Of a stretch of DNA of 64,000 nucleotides, positions 9,657 through 19,695 are shown one piece after another; position 1 is the stretch's first letter; every line of letters starts with the position of its first letter. Where the stretch lies: NCBI GenBank assembly GCA_963575745.1, contig CAUYUJ010007502.1, positions 262,501-326,500 of the forward strand, written 5' to 3'. The translations under genes and the position numbers were made by a program. Source of the stretch: Prorocentrum cordatum. Taxonomy: Eukaryota; Sar; Dinophyceae; Prorocentrales; Prorocentraceae. A model generated the notes under the pieces. It was not told the origin of the DNA. It did not search any database and saw nothing but the letters and a program-made list of their open reading frames with translations.

Positions 9657-11882
9657 ATGGCGAGCCGCTGCCGGATCTGTGTGGCTACCGGCGTCGACGG
9701 CCTCGCCATGCCGGGCGCGGACGTCTGCGAGGCGCATCAACCGTACAGCACGGCCTCGGAGGGGTTCACCACAGGTCTCACCCAGTCGTTGGACGAGCTC
9801 GCCATGGGCAATCCGGCGCAGACGGCGGCCGTGGCCGCCCCGCCGGGCTTGGGCGATTCCGCGGCCACAGGTGGGCCGCTGCGTGCGGCTGGGGCGCCGC
9901 CGGCAGTGCCCCCGCTGGGGCGAGTGATCTGGCTCCCCTCCACGTTCTTGTCGGACCTCGTCGAGACGGCCATTCTCCACCATTTCGACGTCATCCAGGC
10001 GGCGTCTATGCTCAACGGCGGCTCGGTCGGTCTTGCACCCAAGGACATGCAGGCTGGTTGGGACGCTGTGGTGTCCGCTCTCCGCTCCCTCGCCTTCGAC
10101 CCCGACGCGGTGGACGAGTGGCACTGCTTAGGCATTATTCCGGCGTCCGGCCCGAAGCCCTCCGAGCTGTTGATTGAGCAGCGCTACGTTATAGCAGCGA
10201 CGCTTGTCTCCCTCTCTTCCTGTTCCTCTTGGTCTGAAGCCGACAAGGCCTTGGCAGATGCCTTCCAGGAGCGGTTGGAGAAGGCAAGGGAGGCTTGCCT
10301 CGCTATGCTTCCAGGACTTCTTCGAGCTCGGGCGCGCGATCCTCGCCATTCTTGTCCACGCTGGGCGGAACTCGGGCGGGAAGCCACTGAGATGGTCTTG
10401 CACTCCGCCCCCCAGCCAGAGGAGACGGTTGCTACCCAACTTTCGAACGTGTTGGGGTCTAGCCAGAGTCCGCTCCCAGACAGGGTGCTGGCTCCCCAGG
10501 CGGCTCGGGATTTCGCTACTCTTCTGGCGGTTGATGGCGTTCGCGCTCTTGCCGCCATCGGTGCAGGTGGGTTGGTGTGCTGGGCCCCGTCGGATGCTTC
10601 GACGCTTGGCCGCCTCAGGGAGTCGTACATGCAGCACGCTGCCGAAGATCCCCGTCCCCGCACGCTTCGCCTACTTGTTCCGCTGGACACCCTTCCGGGC
10701 AGCTCCTCGGCCACCAGCATCCTCGACTTGTGGACCCACCCGCTGCTGCATGATAAATGGAAGCCTGTGATTCGCAGCATCGAGTTCACCTCCCAGGCCC
10801 TGGAGATCGTGCAATCTGGTGCCGTGGCTCCCACTACTTCTTCTCGCACGCTCATGATAGCCACGGTGTCCGCCTCTGCACCCTTTGTGGCACCGGGTGT
10901 CCGCTCAGTGGCGCTGCCTCTCTTCGACCTCGCTCGCGGCCGTGGCATTCGCGTGGACTGTTTGGTCTCCGACCTCATTGTGGTCAGGCGTGCTATGTCC
11001 GTGGCGCTCGCTGGCAGGCCCGTGCGCTGGACGGAGCCAATGCGCAGCCCAGGTTCGACGCCCACCTTGACGCGGGTCTTCTTCACTGGCTATTTCCCTG
11101 TGGGAGCAGTCTCGGCCCTGGACGTGAAAATGCTCATCTCCATCCTCCGCAACACCCACGTCCCAGCGACGACCCTCCTGGCTTCGGAGGACGTGTTCTC
11201 GGACAGTGGGGCGGCGATCTTGGAGTTGACTGACCCGGCAGCGGCCCTCTCGGTTGTGCCACTCTGCGACGACATGGCCTTCGTCACCAGCAAGACGCTT
11301 ACTCTCCGTACCCTGACGACCGTGGAGGTGTGGCAGGAGAAGCTGGAGAGCATGTTCGCTACTGATCCGGCTTGCTTCGCCTCCAAGCTTCGCTGGCGGC
11401 GGTCCCGGAATGGAGGTCGCACCATCGCGCAGCCCGAGGCCACGCAGCGCCAGCTGCAAGCATCGCGACGGATGGCGATGGCGCCCTCGCCCTCGGACCG
11501 TTCGCAGCAAGCGGAGGTCGTCGTCCACGGCAGCATGGGGTATGACCCCCGGCAGGTTGAACTCCAGGTTATCCAGGTGCTCGCTTCCAATGGGGTGGTC
11601 TTGCGCGAGGGAGTCGCTACGTCGACCTCAACAGCTGGATTCTGGTACTCTGGGGCAGCCCCGGCTTCCTCTGGAGCGGGCGGACGTCTTCGCTTGCATT
11701 TGACCTCCACGGAAGAGCTGGGGAAGGTTCGCGATGCCCTCCACGACAAGGCCTTCCAGCTGGGCTCCGAGATGGTCAGCCTGACGGTGTCCGACGATGC
11801 CTCCCTCGCAGAGCAGGCAAAAAACGGCCGGAGGGGGGTGCGCCGGCAGGCCGCCCCCCCAAGCGCCGACGGCGCAGCCTGA
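9657..11882 (+). CDS. LINE element 1 ORF1 protein
   Basis: A 741-codon ORF starting at the first ATG. The frame is open 11 codons further upstream but only with a non-ATG start. Near the N terminus is a possible zinc-binding cluster, C-x2-C then C-x2-H (residues about 5-27: CRIC ... CEAH). The rest is Ala/Leu/Ser-rich with no recognised fold. The C-terminal part (about 630-720) has alternating strand and helix character and could be an RNA-binding fold, which is inference. The family role is usually nucleic-acid binding and RNP assembly. The last 19 codons follow the A AAA AAC heptamer, so most of this protein would be shared with a frameshift fusion. Sequence-specific domain evidence is weak, and the assignment rests on position before an RT ORF. 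Confidence 0.85.
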   Translation: MASRCRICVATGVDGLAMPGADVCEAHQPYSTASEGFTTGLTQSLDELAMGNPAQTAAVAAPPGLGDSAATGGPLRAAGAPPAVPPLGRVIWLPSTFLSDLVETAILHHFDVIQAASMLNGGSVGLAPKDMQAGWDAVVSALRSLAFDPDAVDEWHCLGIIPASGPKPSELLIEQRYVIAATLVSLSSCSSWSEADKALADAFQERLEKAREACLAMLPGLLRARARDPRHSCPRWAELGREATEMVLHSAPQPEETVATQLSNVLGSSQSPLPDRVLAPQAARDFATLLAVDGVRALAAIGAGGLVCWAPSDASTLGRLRESYMQHAAEDPRPRTLRLLVPLDTLPGSSSATSILDLWTHPLLHDKWKPVIRSIEFTSQALEIVQSGAVAPTTSSRTLMIATVSASAPFVAPGVRSVALPLFDLARGRGIRVDCLVSDLIVVRRAMSVALAGRPVRWTEPMRSPGSTPTLTRVFFTGYFPVGAVSALDVKMLISILRNTHVPATTLLASEDVFSDSGAAILELTDPAAALSVVPLCDDMAFVTSKTLTLRTLTTVEVWQEKLESMFATDPACFASKLRWRRSRNGGRTIAQPEATQRQLQASRRMAMAPSPSDRSQQAEVVVHGSMGYDPRQVELQVIQVLASNGVVLREGVATSTSTAGFWYSGAAPASSGAGGRLRLHLTSTEELGKVRDALHDKAFQLGSEMVSLTVSDDASLAEQAKNGRRGVRRQAAPPSADGAA
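11819..11860 (+). promoter_or_regulatory. Putative -1 programmed ribosomal frameshift site
   Basis: AAAAAAC at 11819-11825 reads A AAA AAC in the ORF1 frame (codons AAA 11820-11822 and AAC 11823-11825). This is one of the strongest known X XXY YYZ slippery heptamers. ORF2 lies in the -1 frame relative to ORF1, and its frame is open from 11561, so the site is inside the overlap. After a 7-base spacer, six G at 11833-11838 can pair with the C run at 11854-11860, giving a GC stem 3' of the heptamer. The ORF1 stop comes 19 codons downstream. Heptamer, phase and direction are seen. The structure and its activity are inferred. Confidence 0.75.
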
Positions 11883-14800
11883 CCACGGAGGCCTCCGCGG
11901 CCTCAATTCGCCATCCTGGCGGTGTGCACCCAGTCGTCTATGTGGATTTCTTGTTCCGGCGAGTGGTCCTGCATATTTCGACCTCTTCTTCTTCATCTTC
12001 TACTCGCCCTGGGGATCCACGTGCTCCTCTTCCTGCTCTTCCGCATGCTCTTCCTGCGGCTGCTTCGCTACCTCCTGCTCGTCCGGCACCGCGAGTCCGC
12101 CATCGCCGCGTTCCACGTCCGCCTGATGCTCCACCCGGAGCGAGTGCCCCATCCAGCGCTTCCCCACCTACCTCTTCTACATCTTCGGAGGGATCTCCGG
12201 CCGGGCGCCTGCCTCCGCAGCCGCCTGGCACGCTACCGCGGTTGCCTGGCCCGTATGCTGGGGACTACGAGGGAGTTGCCTGGAACTCGCAGGGATTCTT
12301 CATGTCGAAGGCCGCCGGGCATGCTGCGAAGCGCCGCTTCGCACAACGTCTTCTTCAACGTCGTGATTTCCTTGTCTTGAGCGAGGCGCTTGTCACTGAG
12401 GGCGCGGAGGCGACTTTCACGAATCTGCCTGGGACGTCCTCGTGGTGGTCGCCCGGCACTGCTGCTCGAGCTGGGGTCGGTGTCATCATTCGCGACGCGT
12501 TCTTGAACAAGTTCCGGCTCCGCGAGCCCGAATGGGTTGTGGTCGACGCCGGCCGCCTTGCCGTCCTGAAGCTCTGCGGCGAGGAGGGCTCCCTGGATAT
12601 CGCTGCGTGCTACTTTCCGACGGGCGTTGCTCGAGCTCTTCACCGCAACTCCGGGGAGCCCCCAGCCGCGCTCCGTGTGCAGCGAGAGACCCTTTGTCGT
12701 AAATTGCCCCCGCTGCTTCGACCAGAACTTGCTTTGTTCGTTCTTGCAGGCGACTTCAACTTCGTAGTCTCCCACGCTGATCGCTGGAACAAGTCGTCGG
12801 GAGCGCACAGCGGCGACAGCGATGCGGCCGAGGCTGGTCATTGGCGCCGCACGCTGCCACCTTCGAGTCTTTACGAGTTGCACCAACCAGAGCCCACCCA
12901 TGCAGGGCCCGGCTCGTTCGCTCGTCTCGACCGCGTGTACGTCAACCAGCCCGTGGCCGACCAGTTGGACAAATCGATTTTCTCTGTCGCTCTACCCTGG
13001 ACGAGCTTGTCGCACCATCGGCCTTTAGCCTTCGGCCGGTGCTCGAAGCCCATCCGGGCACCGCTGGACAAGGCCATCCCTGAGGCGATCGTCCAAGACG
13101 AACGCTGGCCCGTGCACGTTGCGGACGAGTACCGATCCCTGATGGAGCTCTCGCCAGAGGCTGGCCCGCTCATCCGCCTGCGCCGCCTCAAGGTGGCCAC
13201 GCGGGCGGTATCGGCTCGCCTTCTCGAAGAACGGGCTGCCGGGGACAATATGTCCGCGAGCGAGTCGCCGCTGAGCATGACGATGGCTGTGCTGCGCCGG
13301 CTGGAACGGCACGGCCTTGCAGATGTGCCCGCGCTTCGTGCCAGGTATCCTGTGCTACGTGATTTTCTCTCAGATGATCTTCTTCAGCATGCTCCTCATC
13401 GGTGTCTGTCTCGCCTTCGAGAACACGCCGTTGGCCTTGCGAGGGCGGATGTTCAGTCTTCTCTGCAACGCCTCCACGATGAGGCGCACGGTCTCCCCGA
13501 CAACGTCCTGCGGCAGCGTCGATCCCAGGTGTTGCTGCAGCTCAAACGCATTGCGCCTGGGCGTTCGACGTCGCTGTCGGCGGTGGCAGGTGCAGACGGC
13601 GCCCTCCGCACAGACGGCCCCGGCATGGCCGCGGCCCTCAAGGAGCACTGGAGGGATACATTTTCCGCTCGTGCCTTGGATCGCACTCGCCGGCGGGAGT
13701 GGTTCCGCGAGGATGCCGGTCGCGCAAATGGCCTTCGCGCTGCTGCTCGCCAGATGCTCGGCGACACGTCTGCCTGGCAACTCCGCCGATCAGACATTCG
13801 ACGTGCAGTGTCGTTGACAACCTCCTCTGCACCTGGTCCGGATGGAGTGCCGTATCTGGCATGGCGGCGCCTTGGGGCCCTAGCGGTCGACACTCTGTTC
13901 GATGCGGCCGTCGAGCTTTCCGAGGAGCATGGCCGCGACTCCCTGCTGGAGGCGTTCCCGCTGGATGCCAGCGGCGACACGGCGTTCAACTCGGCCAGCA
14001 TGGTCTTTATCCCGAAAAAGACGGCACATGAGGCCAACGGTATCCGATACCATCTTCCTGGAGAGGTCCGCCCACTTTCCCTGGTGAACACGGACAACAG
14101 ATTGATGGCTAATGCTTATCGCTTGCGGGTGGAACCGCTGCTCGACAAGATCATATCGCCGGCTCAACGGGGCTTCTTGCCCGGCAGGTCCATGCTGCAG
14201 AACGTCGTCGAAATTGACAGCGACATGAGGGCGGCCAGCTTACAGGCCGAGCAGCCGGGCGCGGTCTTCTTCGACTTCGCGGCGGCGTTCCCGTCGTTGG
14301 CGCACGACTTCATGGAAGACGTGCTGGAGTTCCTGGAGCTCCCGCTGCCGTTCCGGCTCTTCGTGTCCAATTTGTATTTCGGCAACGGCTGCAAAATCTC
14401 CGCCGGCGGGGAGCTGCACGAGGGCTTCAGCATCCGATCTGGGATCCGCCAAGGGTGCCCATTGTCACCTGTGCTATTCGCCCTCTGCGGCGACCTACTG
14501 CTCCGCCGCTTGCAGGGCTCGCTGCCGGGCGATACGCTGAGGGCGTACGCGGACGACTTGGCCTTGGTCTCGCGGGACGTCTTCCTGTCGGCGCGCTGCT
14601 TTGTCCCTTTGTTTTCCGACTTCGCCGTCATCTCTGGTCTGTCGCTTAACTTGGGGAAGACCGTCTTCGTCCCCCTGGGTGACACTTCGGTGGGCAACTT
14701 TCGGCGCCAGCTTGAGGAGCGATTCCCGGGGTGGGGGGCCGCGTGCGTCAGGGATTGGGCAGAGTACCTGGGCTTTGTACTGGGACCTGGCGGGCGCTCA

Positions 14801-15973
14801 CGGTGCTGGCAGAAGGCGCTAGACAAGTATACCAGCCGCGCCGACCTGTGGGCGCAGCTTGGGCTTGGCCTGCATTACACCACCGTGGCGTACAACGTGT
14901 ACGTGGCCTCGCTCCTTACCTTCCTCCTGCAGCTCGAGGTCCTTCCGGAGGATTGGGAGCGCACTGAGGCAGCAGCCCTCCGTCGATTGGTCCCTGGTCC
15001 TGCCCACTGGGTTCTCCCCGCTGACCTGCGAGCTCTACGGCGGCATTACGGCATGCCTCAAGAGTTTGCGGACATGAGCGAGGTTTCGCTGGCCGCTCGT
15101 TTTCGCGTCGCTCACCGGGAGGCTGCAGCTTCTGGTGGCTTGGCCGTGGCATCGGCGGTCCGCCGCCTTGACAGGTCGATCGCCGACGCGGATTTCTTCT
15201 GGCGCTATGTCCGGTGGTGCTCCTGGTTTCAAGGTGCCTACGTCCGCAACTTGTCTGCGGCAGTGTCCACGTTCCAACGCGTAGGCATCGCCATCCAGAC
15301 TGTGGAGGCCGACTTGGGAGCTGACGCCCCGCTCCCCCGCACTCGCGGGCAAGCCCGTCGCCTCGCCCACGGCGTGCAGCGAGCGGCTCGGGCAGCGTGG
15401 TGCCGCACGTTGCGCAGCCACCCCGAGACGAGACTCAGAGCGAAGTTGGCCAGGTGGCGGCTGCCGATCTATCCGCGGCTTCGAGCCATCCGCGGGTCTG
15501 CAGTGCTGCAGCGTCTGGCCCGGCTGGTGCCGCCTCGCGTGGTCGCCGCAGTGCTTCGCACGTGGTTCAATGGCTGGTGCACGGCCCGCCGTTTCCAAGC
15601 CCATGGGCGTTGTCTGTTCGGCTGTTCCATGGGGCAGGATTCTGTCGACCACTACATGGGCTGCCTCATGCTACACCGCCATGGCCAGCTTCGACTCCGG
15701 CTCCGCGCTGCGCCAACCTTCGAGGAGCGCGGCCTGAGGTTTTTTCTCCTCGCGGGCGCCCACGAGCTCCCGGACGTGATCCTCACCCGGCGGGCCCTGT
15801 TGCTCGCTGCGGCCTATCGGCTGCATTGCCGGTGCCGCCGTCAGCCGGCTTTCTCCGACCACGAAGTTCTACGTCGCGCACTTGATCAGGCGGTGAGAGA
15901 GGCGGCTCAGGGGCACGCTGGGGCTCTCCGCGCGGTGGACAGCGTCTGGGCGGACGAGGAGTTCGGCTTGTAG
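11825..15973 (+). CDS. LINE element 1 ORF2: endonuclease-reverse transcriptase (by -1 frameshift)
   Basis: About 1382 codons are counted from the slip site. The first in-frame ATG is at about 12302, inside the endonuclease domain, so initiation there would destroy the domain. After a Ser/Pro/Arg-rich linker the endonuclease/exonuclease/phosphatase domain starts near WNSQGFF (about 12277), with LSEA, GDFNF (about 12749) and LDRVYVN. The usual SDH motif reads SHHRPL. The reverse transcriptase has FIPKKT (about 14010), motif A FFDFAAAF, motif B RQGCPLSPVLF, motif C AYADD (catalytic YADD at 14546-14557) and GLSLNLGKT. Near the C terminus (about 15620-15660) is a C-x3-C-x8-H-x3-C knuckle. This layout matches LINEs with an AP endonuclease. 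The enzyme would nick target DNA and prime reverse transcription there. All RT metal ligands are present. The D-to-H change in the endonuclease motif may weaken nicking. Confidence 0.93.
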   Translation, partial: RPEGGAPAGRPPKRRRRSLTTEASAASIRHPGGVHPVVYVDFLFRRVVLHISTSSSSSSTRPGDPRAPLPALPHALPAAASLPPARPAPRVRHRRVPRPPDAPPGASAPSSASPPTSSTSSEGSPAGRLPPQPPGTLPRLPGPYAGDYEGVAWNSQGFFMSKAAGHAAKRRFAQRLLQRRDFLVLSEALVTEGAEATFTNLPGTSSWWSPGTAARAGVGVIIRDAFLNKFRLREPEWVVVDAGRLAVLKLCGEEGSLDIAACYFPTGVARALHRNSGEPPAALRVQRETLCRKLPPLLRPELALFVLAGDFNFVVSHADRWNKSSGAHSGDSDAAEAGHWRRTLPPSSLYELHQPEPTHAGPGSFARLDRVYVNQPVADQLDKSIFSVALPWTSLSHHRPLAFGRCSKPIRAPLDKAIPEAIVQDERWPVHVADEYRSLMELSPEAGPLIRLRRLKVATRAVSARLLEERAAGDNMSASESPLSMTMAVLRRLERHGLADVPALRARYPVLRDFLSDDLLQHAPHRCLSRLREHAVGLARADVQSSLQRLHDEAHGLPDNVLRQRRSQVLLQLKRIAPGRSTSLSAVAGADGALRTDGPGMAAALKEHWRDTFSARALDRTRRREWFREDAGRANGLRAAARQMLGDTSAWQLRRSDIRRAVSLTTSSAPGPDGVPYLAWRRLGALAVDTLFDAAVELSEEHGRDSLLEAFPLDASGDTAFNSASMVFIPKKTAHEANGIRYHLPGEVRPLSLVNTDNRLMANAYRLRVEPLLDKIISPAQRGFLPGRSMLQNVVEIDSDMRAASLQAEQPGAVFFDFAAAFPSLAHDFMEDVLEFLELPLPFRLFVSNLYFGNGCKISAGGELHEGFSIRSGIRQGCPLSPVLFALCGDLLLRRLQGSLPGDTLRAYADDLALVSRDVFLSARCFVPLFSDFAVISGLSLNLGKTVFVPLGDTSVGNFRRQLEERFPGWGAACVRDWAEYLGFVLGPGGRSRCWQKALDKYTSRADLWAQLGLGLHYTTVAYNVYVASLLTFLLQLEVLPEDWERTEAAALRRLVPGPAHWVLPADLRALRRHYGMPQEFADMSEVSLAARFRVAHREAAASGGLAVASAVRRLDRSIADADFFWRYVRWCSWFQGAYVRNLSAAVSTFQRVGIAIQTVEADLGADAPLPRTRGQARRLAHGVQRAARAAWCRTLRSHPETRLRAKLARWRLPIYPRLRAIRGSAVLQRLARLVPPRVVAAVLRTWFNGWCTARRFQAHGRCLFGCSMGQDSVDHYMGCLMLHRHGQLRLRLRAAPTFEERGLRFFLLAGAHELPDVILTRRALLLAAAYRLHCRCRRQPAFSDHEVLRRALDQAVREAAQGHAGALRAVDSVWADEEFGL

Positions 15974-17010
15974 CCATGAGGGCACGTACGCGCGCAGGTG
16001 CGCAACGAGCGCACCAGAGGATTTATTAACCACAGCTTGCGCGTGTGATGGCTCTCTCCCTCTCCCTCCTCCGCTTTCCTCCCTCTCCCTCCCCTCCTCC
16101 CTCCGCTGGGATGCGACACGTACGGCACTCGGGCAGTGCGAATGTTTGCCCCCCGGGCTGTTCACTCAGTGTTTGCCCCCAGGTGTGTTGCATAGGCGAC
16201 GGCGGACTGCGGCCGCAAGCGCGTGTGCACGTCAGTGCTCCCTCCCCTCCCCCTCCTCGTCCTTCCCCGCTTTCGCCCCCTCCTTCTCCCTGAATTGCCC
16301 GTGGCTGGTCTTCCGCACGCGGCCCGCAGTCTCGGCGGCGCTTCTGGCCCCGCTGCTCCTTGCCAGCCGCATGCCCAAGATGCATGCCTATCGGGCGACT
16401 TTGCATGATATTGAAAATCTTCAGGCTGAGCCCAGCTCGTCTGTTAGTTTCGGGAAGTGTTGCCTTGAGCGCGTCTTTTCTCCTCGCCTCCCCTCCCCCG
16501 GGCTCCTCCCTTGCTCCGTTGTGGATTTATCGACGTGGCCATTTGGGCCGCTAGGGGTGCATAGATCTGCAGTGTTCGATTTAGTCCCAGGGTGCGAGTG
16601 CATGCGTCGGCTCACCTATTGCAGGTTGGCTTGAGCGTGCTCTTTGTTTTGGGCTTGATTCCCTAGGCTCCTCACCCCCCCCCTCCTGCGCTGTTTCACC
16701 TCTATGCCGGTATTTGTCCACCAGCTGCTGCGCAATGCAGCCGATTTTGAAAACCACGTTGACCGCTCCTCCCTCTTGCCTCCTCCTCCTCCTCCTCGTC
16801 CTCGTCCTTCTCCCCTTTCCTCCCTGGATGTGGTGACGTTTACCCGGCCGGCCAATTTACAGCCCTGTCGCGAGCGAGTCATGTGTTGGTGCGGTTATAG
16901 CCCCCTTGAGGGGAAGCGGATTTGACGCTCAATCGAAGTTGTCTGGCCTCTGGACGGGCTTCGGGTGATGGGTTCGTTGGGGAAAAAAAATGAGCAACTT
17001 TCAAGGTTAC
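15974..17010. other. 3' sequence of LINE element 1 and flank
   Basis: CT-rich DNA with runs such as CTCCCTCCCCTCCTCC at 16045-16110, 16235-16290 and 16765-16830. It probably contains the element's 3' UTR, but no tail was identified. The only A run is 16983-16990. Confidence 0.4.
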
Positions 17011-17119
17011 CTTTGCATCATCCCCCTCCGGCCCATCCTTGGCCGCTTTCGCTGGAGGCGCCCCGTTCGCAATGGCCTTCCAAGCCTTTGCATCCTCATC
17101 GTGCGTCCTTGTTAAGGAT
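17011..17119 (-). CDS. Candidate minus-strand exon, unrecognised protein
   Basis: On the minus strand, CCTGTCAG (an acceptor) precedes an open 109-base segment ending GATGCAAAG followed by GTAACC, a good GT donor. The segment reads a Lys/Ala-rich peptide (HDEDAKAWKAIANGAPPA). The sequence directly upstream on this strand (17123-17260) resembles the core of the introner in channel intron 25128-25352, so an introner-bounded exon is plausible. No family was recognised and the other exons were not found. Confidence 0.28.
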
Positions 17120-17122
17120 CTG

Positions 17123-17260
17123 ACAGGGGCCTGATAGGCCATCCCGCCCAGGCAATTGCGTGCGGTGTCGCTATCCGGCCGTATTGCCGACCTGTCGGCG
17201 ATGCATCGTCGATTCCAGGTCGATGCTCCCACTCTGAGCCAGTCCCCCGCCATGAACCCC
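17123..17260. mobile_element. Introner-core-like repeat
   Basis: The words GGGCCTGATAGGCC, CCCGCCCAGG, CTGTCGGCGATG and CGATTCCAGGTCGATG recur in the same order, diverged, at 25217-25340 inside the intron between S1-S2 and S3 of the channel gene. No clear terminal inverted repeat is seen at this copy. Confidence 0.55.
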
Positions 17261-17333
17261 CTCAGAAAAGCTTCCAGAGTGGAAGGAAGAGGCCAGCAGA
17301 GTAGAGGCCGGAGCTTCACGTTGAAGGTTTCTG

Positions 17334-17498
17334 TAGGGCGTCGCGGAGGGGGCAGCGAGGGCCGCAGAAAAGGAGATTGTTTGGGTCCCCACAGAGGGGC
17401 ACTTCAGGGCCCAAAAGGGGGCCTTTCGGGCCCGAATCAGTGCACCTTTCTCCCCCCCCCCCCCTCATATCGCACGCACCCGTTTAAAGCGACGCCCG
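17334..17498. mobile_element. MITE family 1, degenerate copy a
   Basis: The left end GGGCGTCGCGG is an imperfect inverted repeat of the right end GCGACGCCC. The inside carries the family words GCAGCGAGGGCCGCAGAAAA, GGGCCCAAAAGGGGGCC and GTGCACCTTTCTCCCC. Other copies lie near 18866, 19523, 21105, 32491 and, more distantly, 51103. Confidence 0.6.
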
Positions 17499-17623
17499 AG
17501 TCTGAGCCTGTGGGCCCCCGCAGCCCCCAAGGAGTGGAGGCACCACATGGCCCGGAGGGTCACGTCGAAGCTGGCCGTGGCAGGCCGCTCGTCGTGCTCC
17601 TCGTCGTGCATTGACAGCTGAGG

Positions 17624-17851
17624 ACGAGGAGGAGGGGGAGGGGGAGGAGGACGAGGAGGAGGGGGAGGACGAGGAGGGGAGGAGGACGAGGAGGAGGACG
17701 AGGAGGAGGGGGAGGAGGACGAGGAGGAGGAGGACGAGGAGGAGGGGGAGGAGAAGGGGGGGGGGTGGTGGTGGTGGCCCTCGTCGCGCACTGGCAGCGG
17801 AGCCTCGGGGGGCGTCGGTGAGGGGGGATATCGCCGTCGAGGGCGAGGCCC

Positions 17852-17905
<54 letters not shown>

Positions 17906-18046
17906 CTCGTCGTCGTCCTCGTCGTCGTCCTCGTCGTCGTCCCTCGTCGTCGTCCCTCGTCGTCGTCCGTCGTCGTAGTCGTCGTCGTCGTCCCTCGTCG
18001 TCGTCCGTCGTCGTAGTCGTCGTCGTCGTCGTCGTCGTCGACGTCG
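17624..18046. repeat. GGA/GAC-rich and CGT microsatellite
   Basis: GAGGAGGAC-type repeats run at 17624-17760 and a CGT/TCG run at about 17847-18046 with interruptions (CCTCGTCGTCGT). Minus-strand poly-Asp and plus-strand poly-Arg open frames here are products of the repeat. Confidence 0.88.
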
Positions 18047-18865
18047 GTTCTTGGAGGGCTTCTCGCCCTGGGGTGCTTTCCAGCAGCCGGGCCTCGTCGA
18101 GAGCTTGCCAGGGGTGCTCAGGTCGTCCCGAACGGCCACTGGAGGCGAAGGTCATGGCCCGAGAGCCACCTGGCGTCGAAGAGGGGGTGAGGGGCAGGAG
18201 GGTGTCGGCAATATGACCAGGGAGCCAAACACCCAGAGATTACAGTGCCCCATAGTCTTCGTCCGCATCTTCTCTTCTTGCTTGTTTTTCTCCTTCGTCT
18301 CCTTTTTCTGTCGACACGTTCCCTGGACCCTCCCTCTTCCGCGCACATGCCTCGGGCAATGATTCGCCACTCCCCCCCATAGCCATGCCCCCCCTTCGGC
18401 GCGCCAGGGACCCTTTCCATCGCTTGAGTGCATATGCACGTGCAACCCCTTCGTGTTGTCTTCTGAGGACTACAGAGGGCGCTCCAGAGAGAGCCCCGCC
18501 TATTCGAGCATCGAAGGAGCTGGCATTTCTCTTCTCGGCGGAAGGCGGCGGAGGGCGGCGGAAGCCAAACGAGGCGGCCTCTGTCGGCGGAAGTCTCTTG
18601 GGGAATAGGGGGCGCTCCAGGAAAAGGCCCCTATCCTCGAGGCTCGAAGGCGTTGTTGGCACCTCTTCCTCGAGGATCGGAAGGGCGGCGCAAGGCTGGG
18701 GGCGGAAGGCGCGGCGGAGGAATACACCGAGGTGGCCTCTCCGCCGGGAGGGAAGGCCGGCGGCAGCCCCAGCGGAAGTTTATTAAAGAAGTGCGTCCCC
18801 CTGGGGAGACGGCAGTGCTGTTGGGGTTCCGGGTTTGTCCGGGGTGCCCGCCCCTCCCGATGGGC

Positions 18866-19030
18866 ATCGCGTAACGGGGGGGCGATAGAATGGAGGGCAG
18901 CCATGGCTGCAGACCACGGGCCCTCCGGGGCTTCTAAAGGAGCCCTCAAGGGGGCCCTCAAGGGGGCCTTTGGGACCCGAGAAGTGCACCTTTTTTCCTC
19001 CCCCTCTTATCGCCCCCCCACTCAGCGACG
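18866..19030. mobile_element. MITE family 1, copy b
   Basis: The left end ATCGCGTAACGGGGGGGCGA mirrors the right end TATCGCCCCCCCACTCAGCG. The interior has GGCAGCCATGGCTGCAGA and repeated GGGGGCC/GGCCC words. Confidence 0.72.
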
Positions 19031-19522
19031 CTCGAGGGCAGCGGGTATCGGGCATATCTGCCCGCCCGCAGCCGGCGGGAGGCATATCCACATTACCACC
19101 ACGCCCCAGAGCCCCAGCCACACACTCTGGAGGTGCTACTCTGATTCGCGCACTCAAAGACCCTCCCCATCGCCTGGGTGTATCCACGTGCACACCTTCG
19201 GGGCTGCACTGGGGAAACATCTAGGGAGCTCCAGACAGAGCCCTGCCGATTCGAGGATCGAAGGAGTTGGTAATTACCTCTTCCTCAGGGTTGTCTTGTG
19301 GAGAATGTGTAGGGCGCTCCAGAAAGAGCCTCTGCCTTCGAGAATCGAAGGCGCTGGCAGCTCTTCCTCGGCGGACGACGGCGGAAGTAAACAACGAGGC
19401 GCCCTCTCCGCTGGCGGAAGGCCAGCGGCAGCCGCAGCGGATGTGAAAATAATGCGCCCCCCTTAAGAGACGGCAGCGCTTTGGAGGGGGGTCATCCGGA
19501 GCCCGCCGCAGCGGGGGGCAGC

Positions 19523-19695
19523 TGGACGTCGCGTAATGGGGAATCGATACATGGTGGTGCAGCGAGGGCTGCAGAAAAGAGGCACTTCGGGCCCGTAAAG
19601 GGGCCCTTGCGGGCCCAAAAGGAAACCTTTAGGGCCCGAGAAGCGAGTGCACTTTTCTCCCTCCATCCATCGCCCCCCCATTCAGCGACGCCGAA
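19523..19695. mobile_element. MITE family 1, copy c, with possible target duplication
   Basis: The ends are TGGACGTCGCGTAATGGGG and CCCCATTCAGCGACGCCGAA, which are inverted repeats. GGGCAGC occurs directly outside both ends (19516-19522 and 19696-19702) and may be a 7-bp target-site duplication. The right flank repeats this word, so the duplication is not certain. Confidence 0.7.

Larger units (their letters stand above)
9529..15973 (+). mobile_element. Non-LTR retrotransposon (LINE) element 1, two ORFs
   Basis: ORF1 (9657-11882) is followed by an overlapping ORF2 frame encoding an apurinic-type endonuclease, a reverse transcriptase and a C-terminal zinc knuckle. Both ORFs are intact, so the copy is young. 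The 5' limit is set at the SL-like remnant. The 3' limit is not resolved: sequence after the ORF2 stop is CT-rich, no clear poly-A or short-repeat tail with a matching target-site duplication was found, and the run of eight A at 16983-16990 is only a weak candidate end. ORF2 lacks an ATG before its endonuclease domain and is probably made by a -1 frameshift out of ORF1. Confidence 0.9.

Noticed and set aside
16983-16990. Run of eight A as the 3' end of LINE element 1
   Set aside because: No direct repeat matching the 5' flank was found next to it.
18000-18220. Acidic/basic repeat proteins at CGT and GGA runs
   Set aside because: Composition is fixed by the trinucleotide repeats on both strands.
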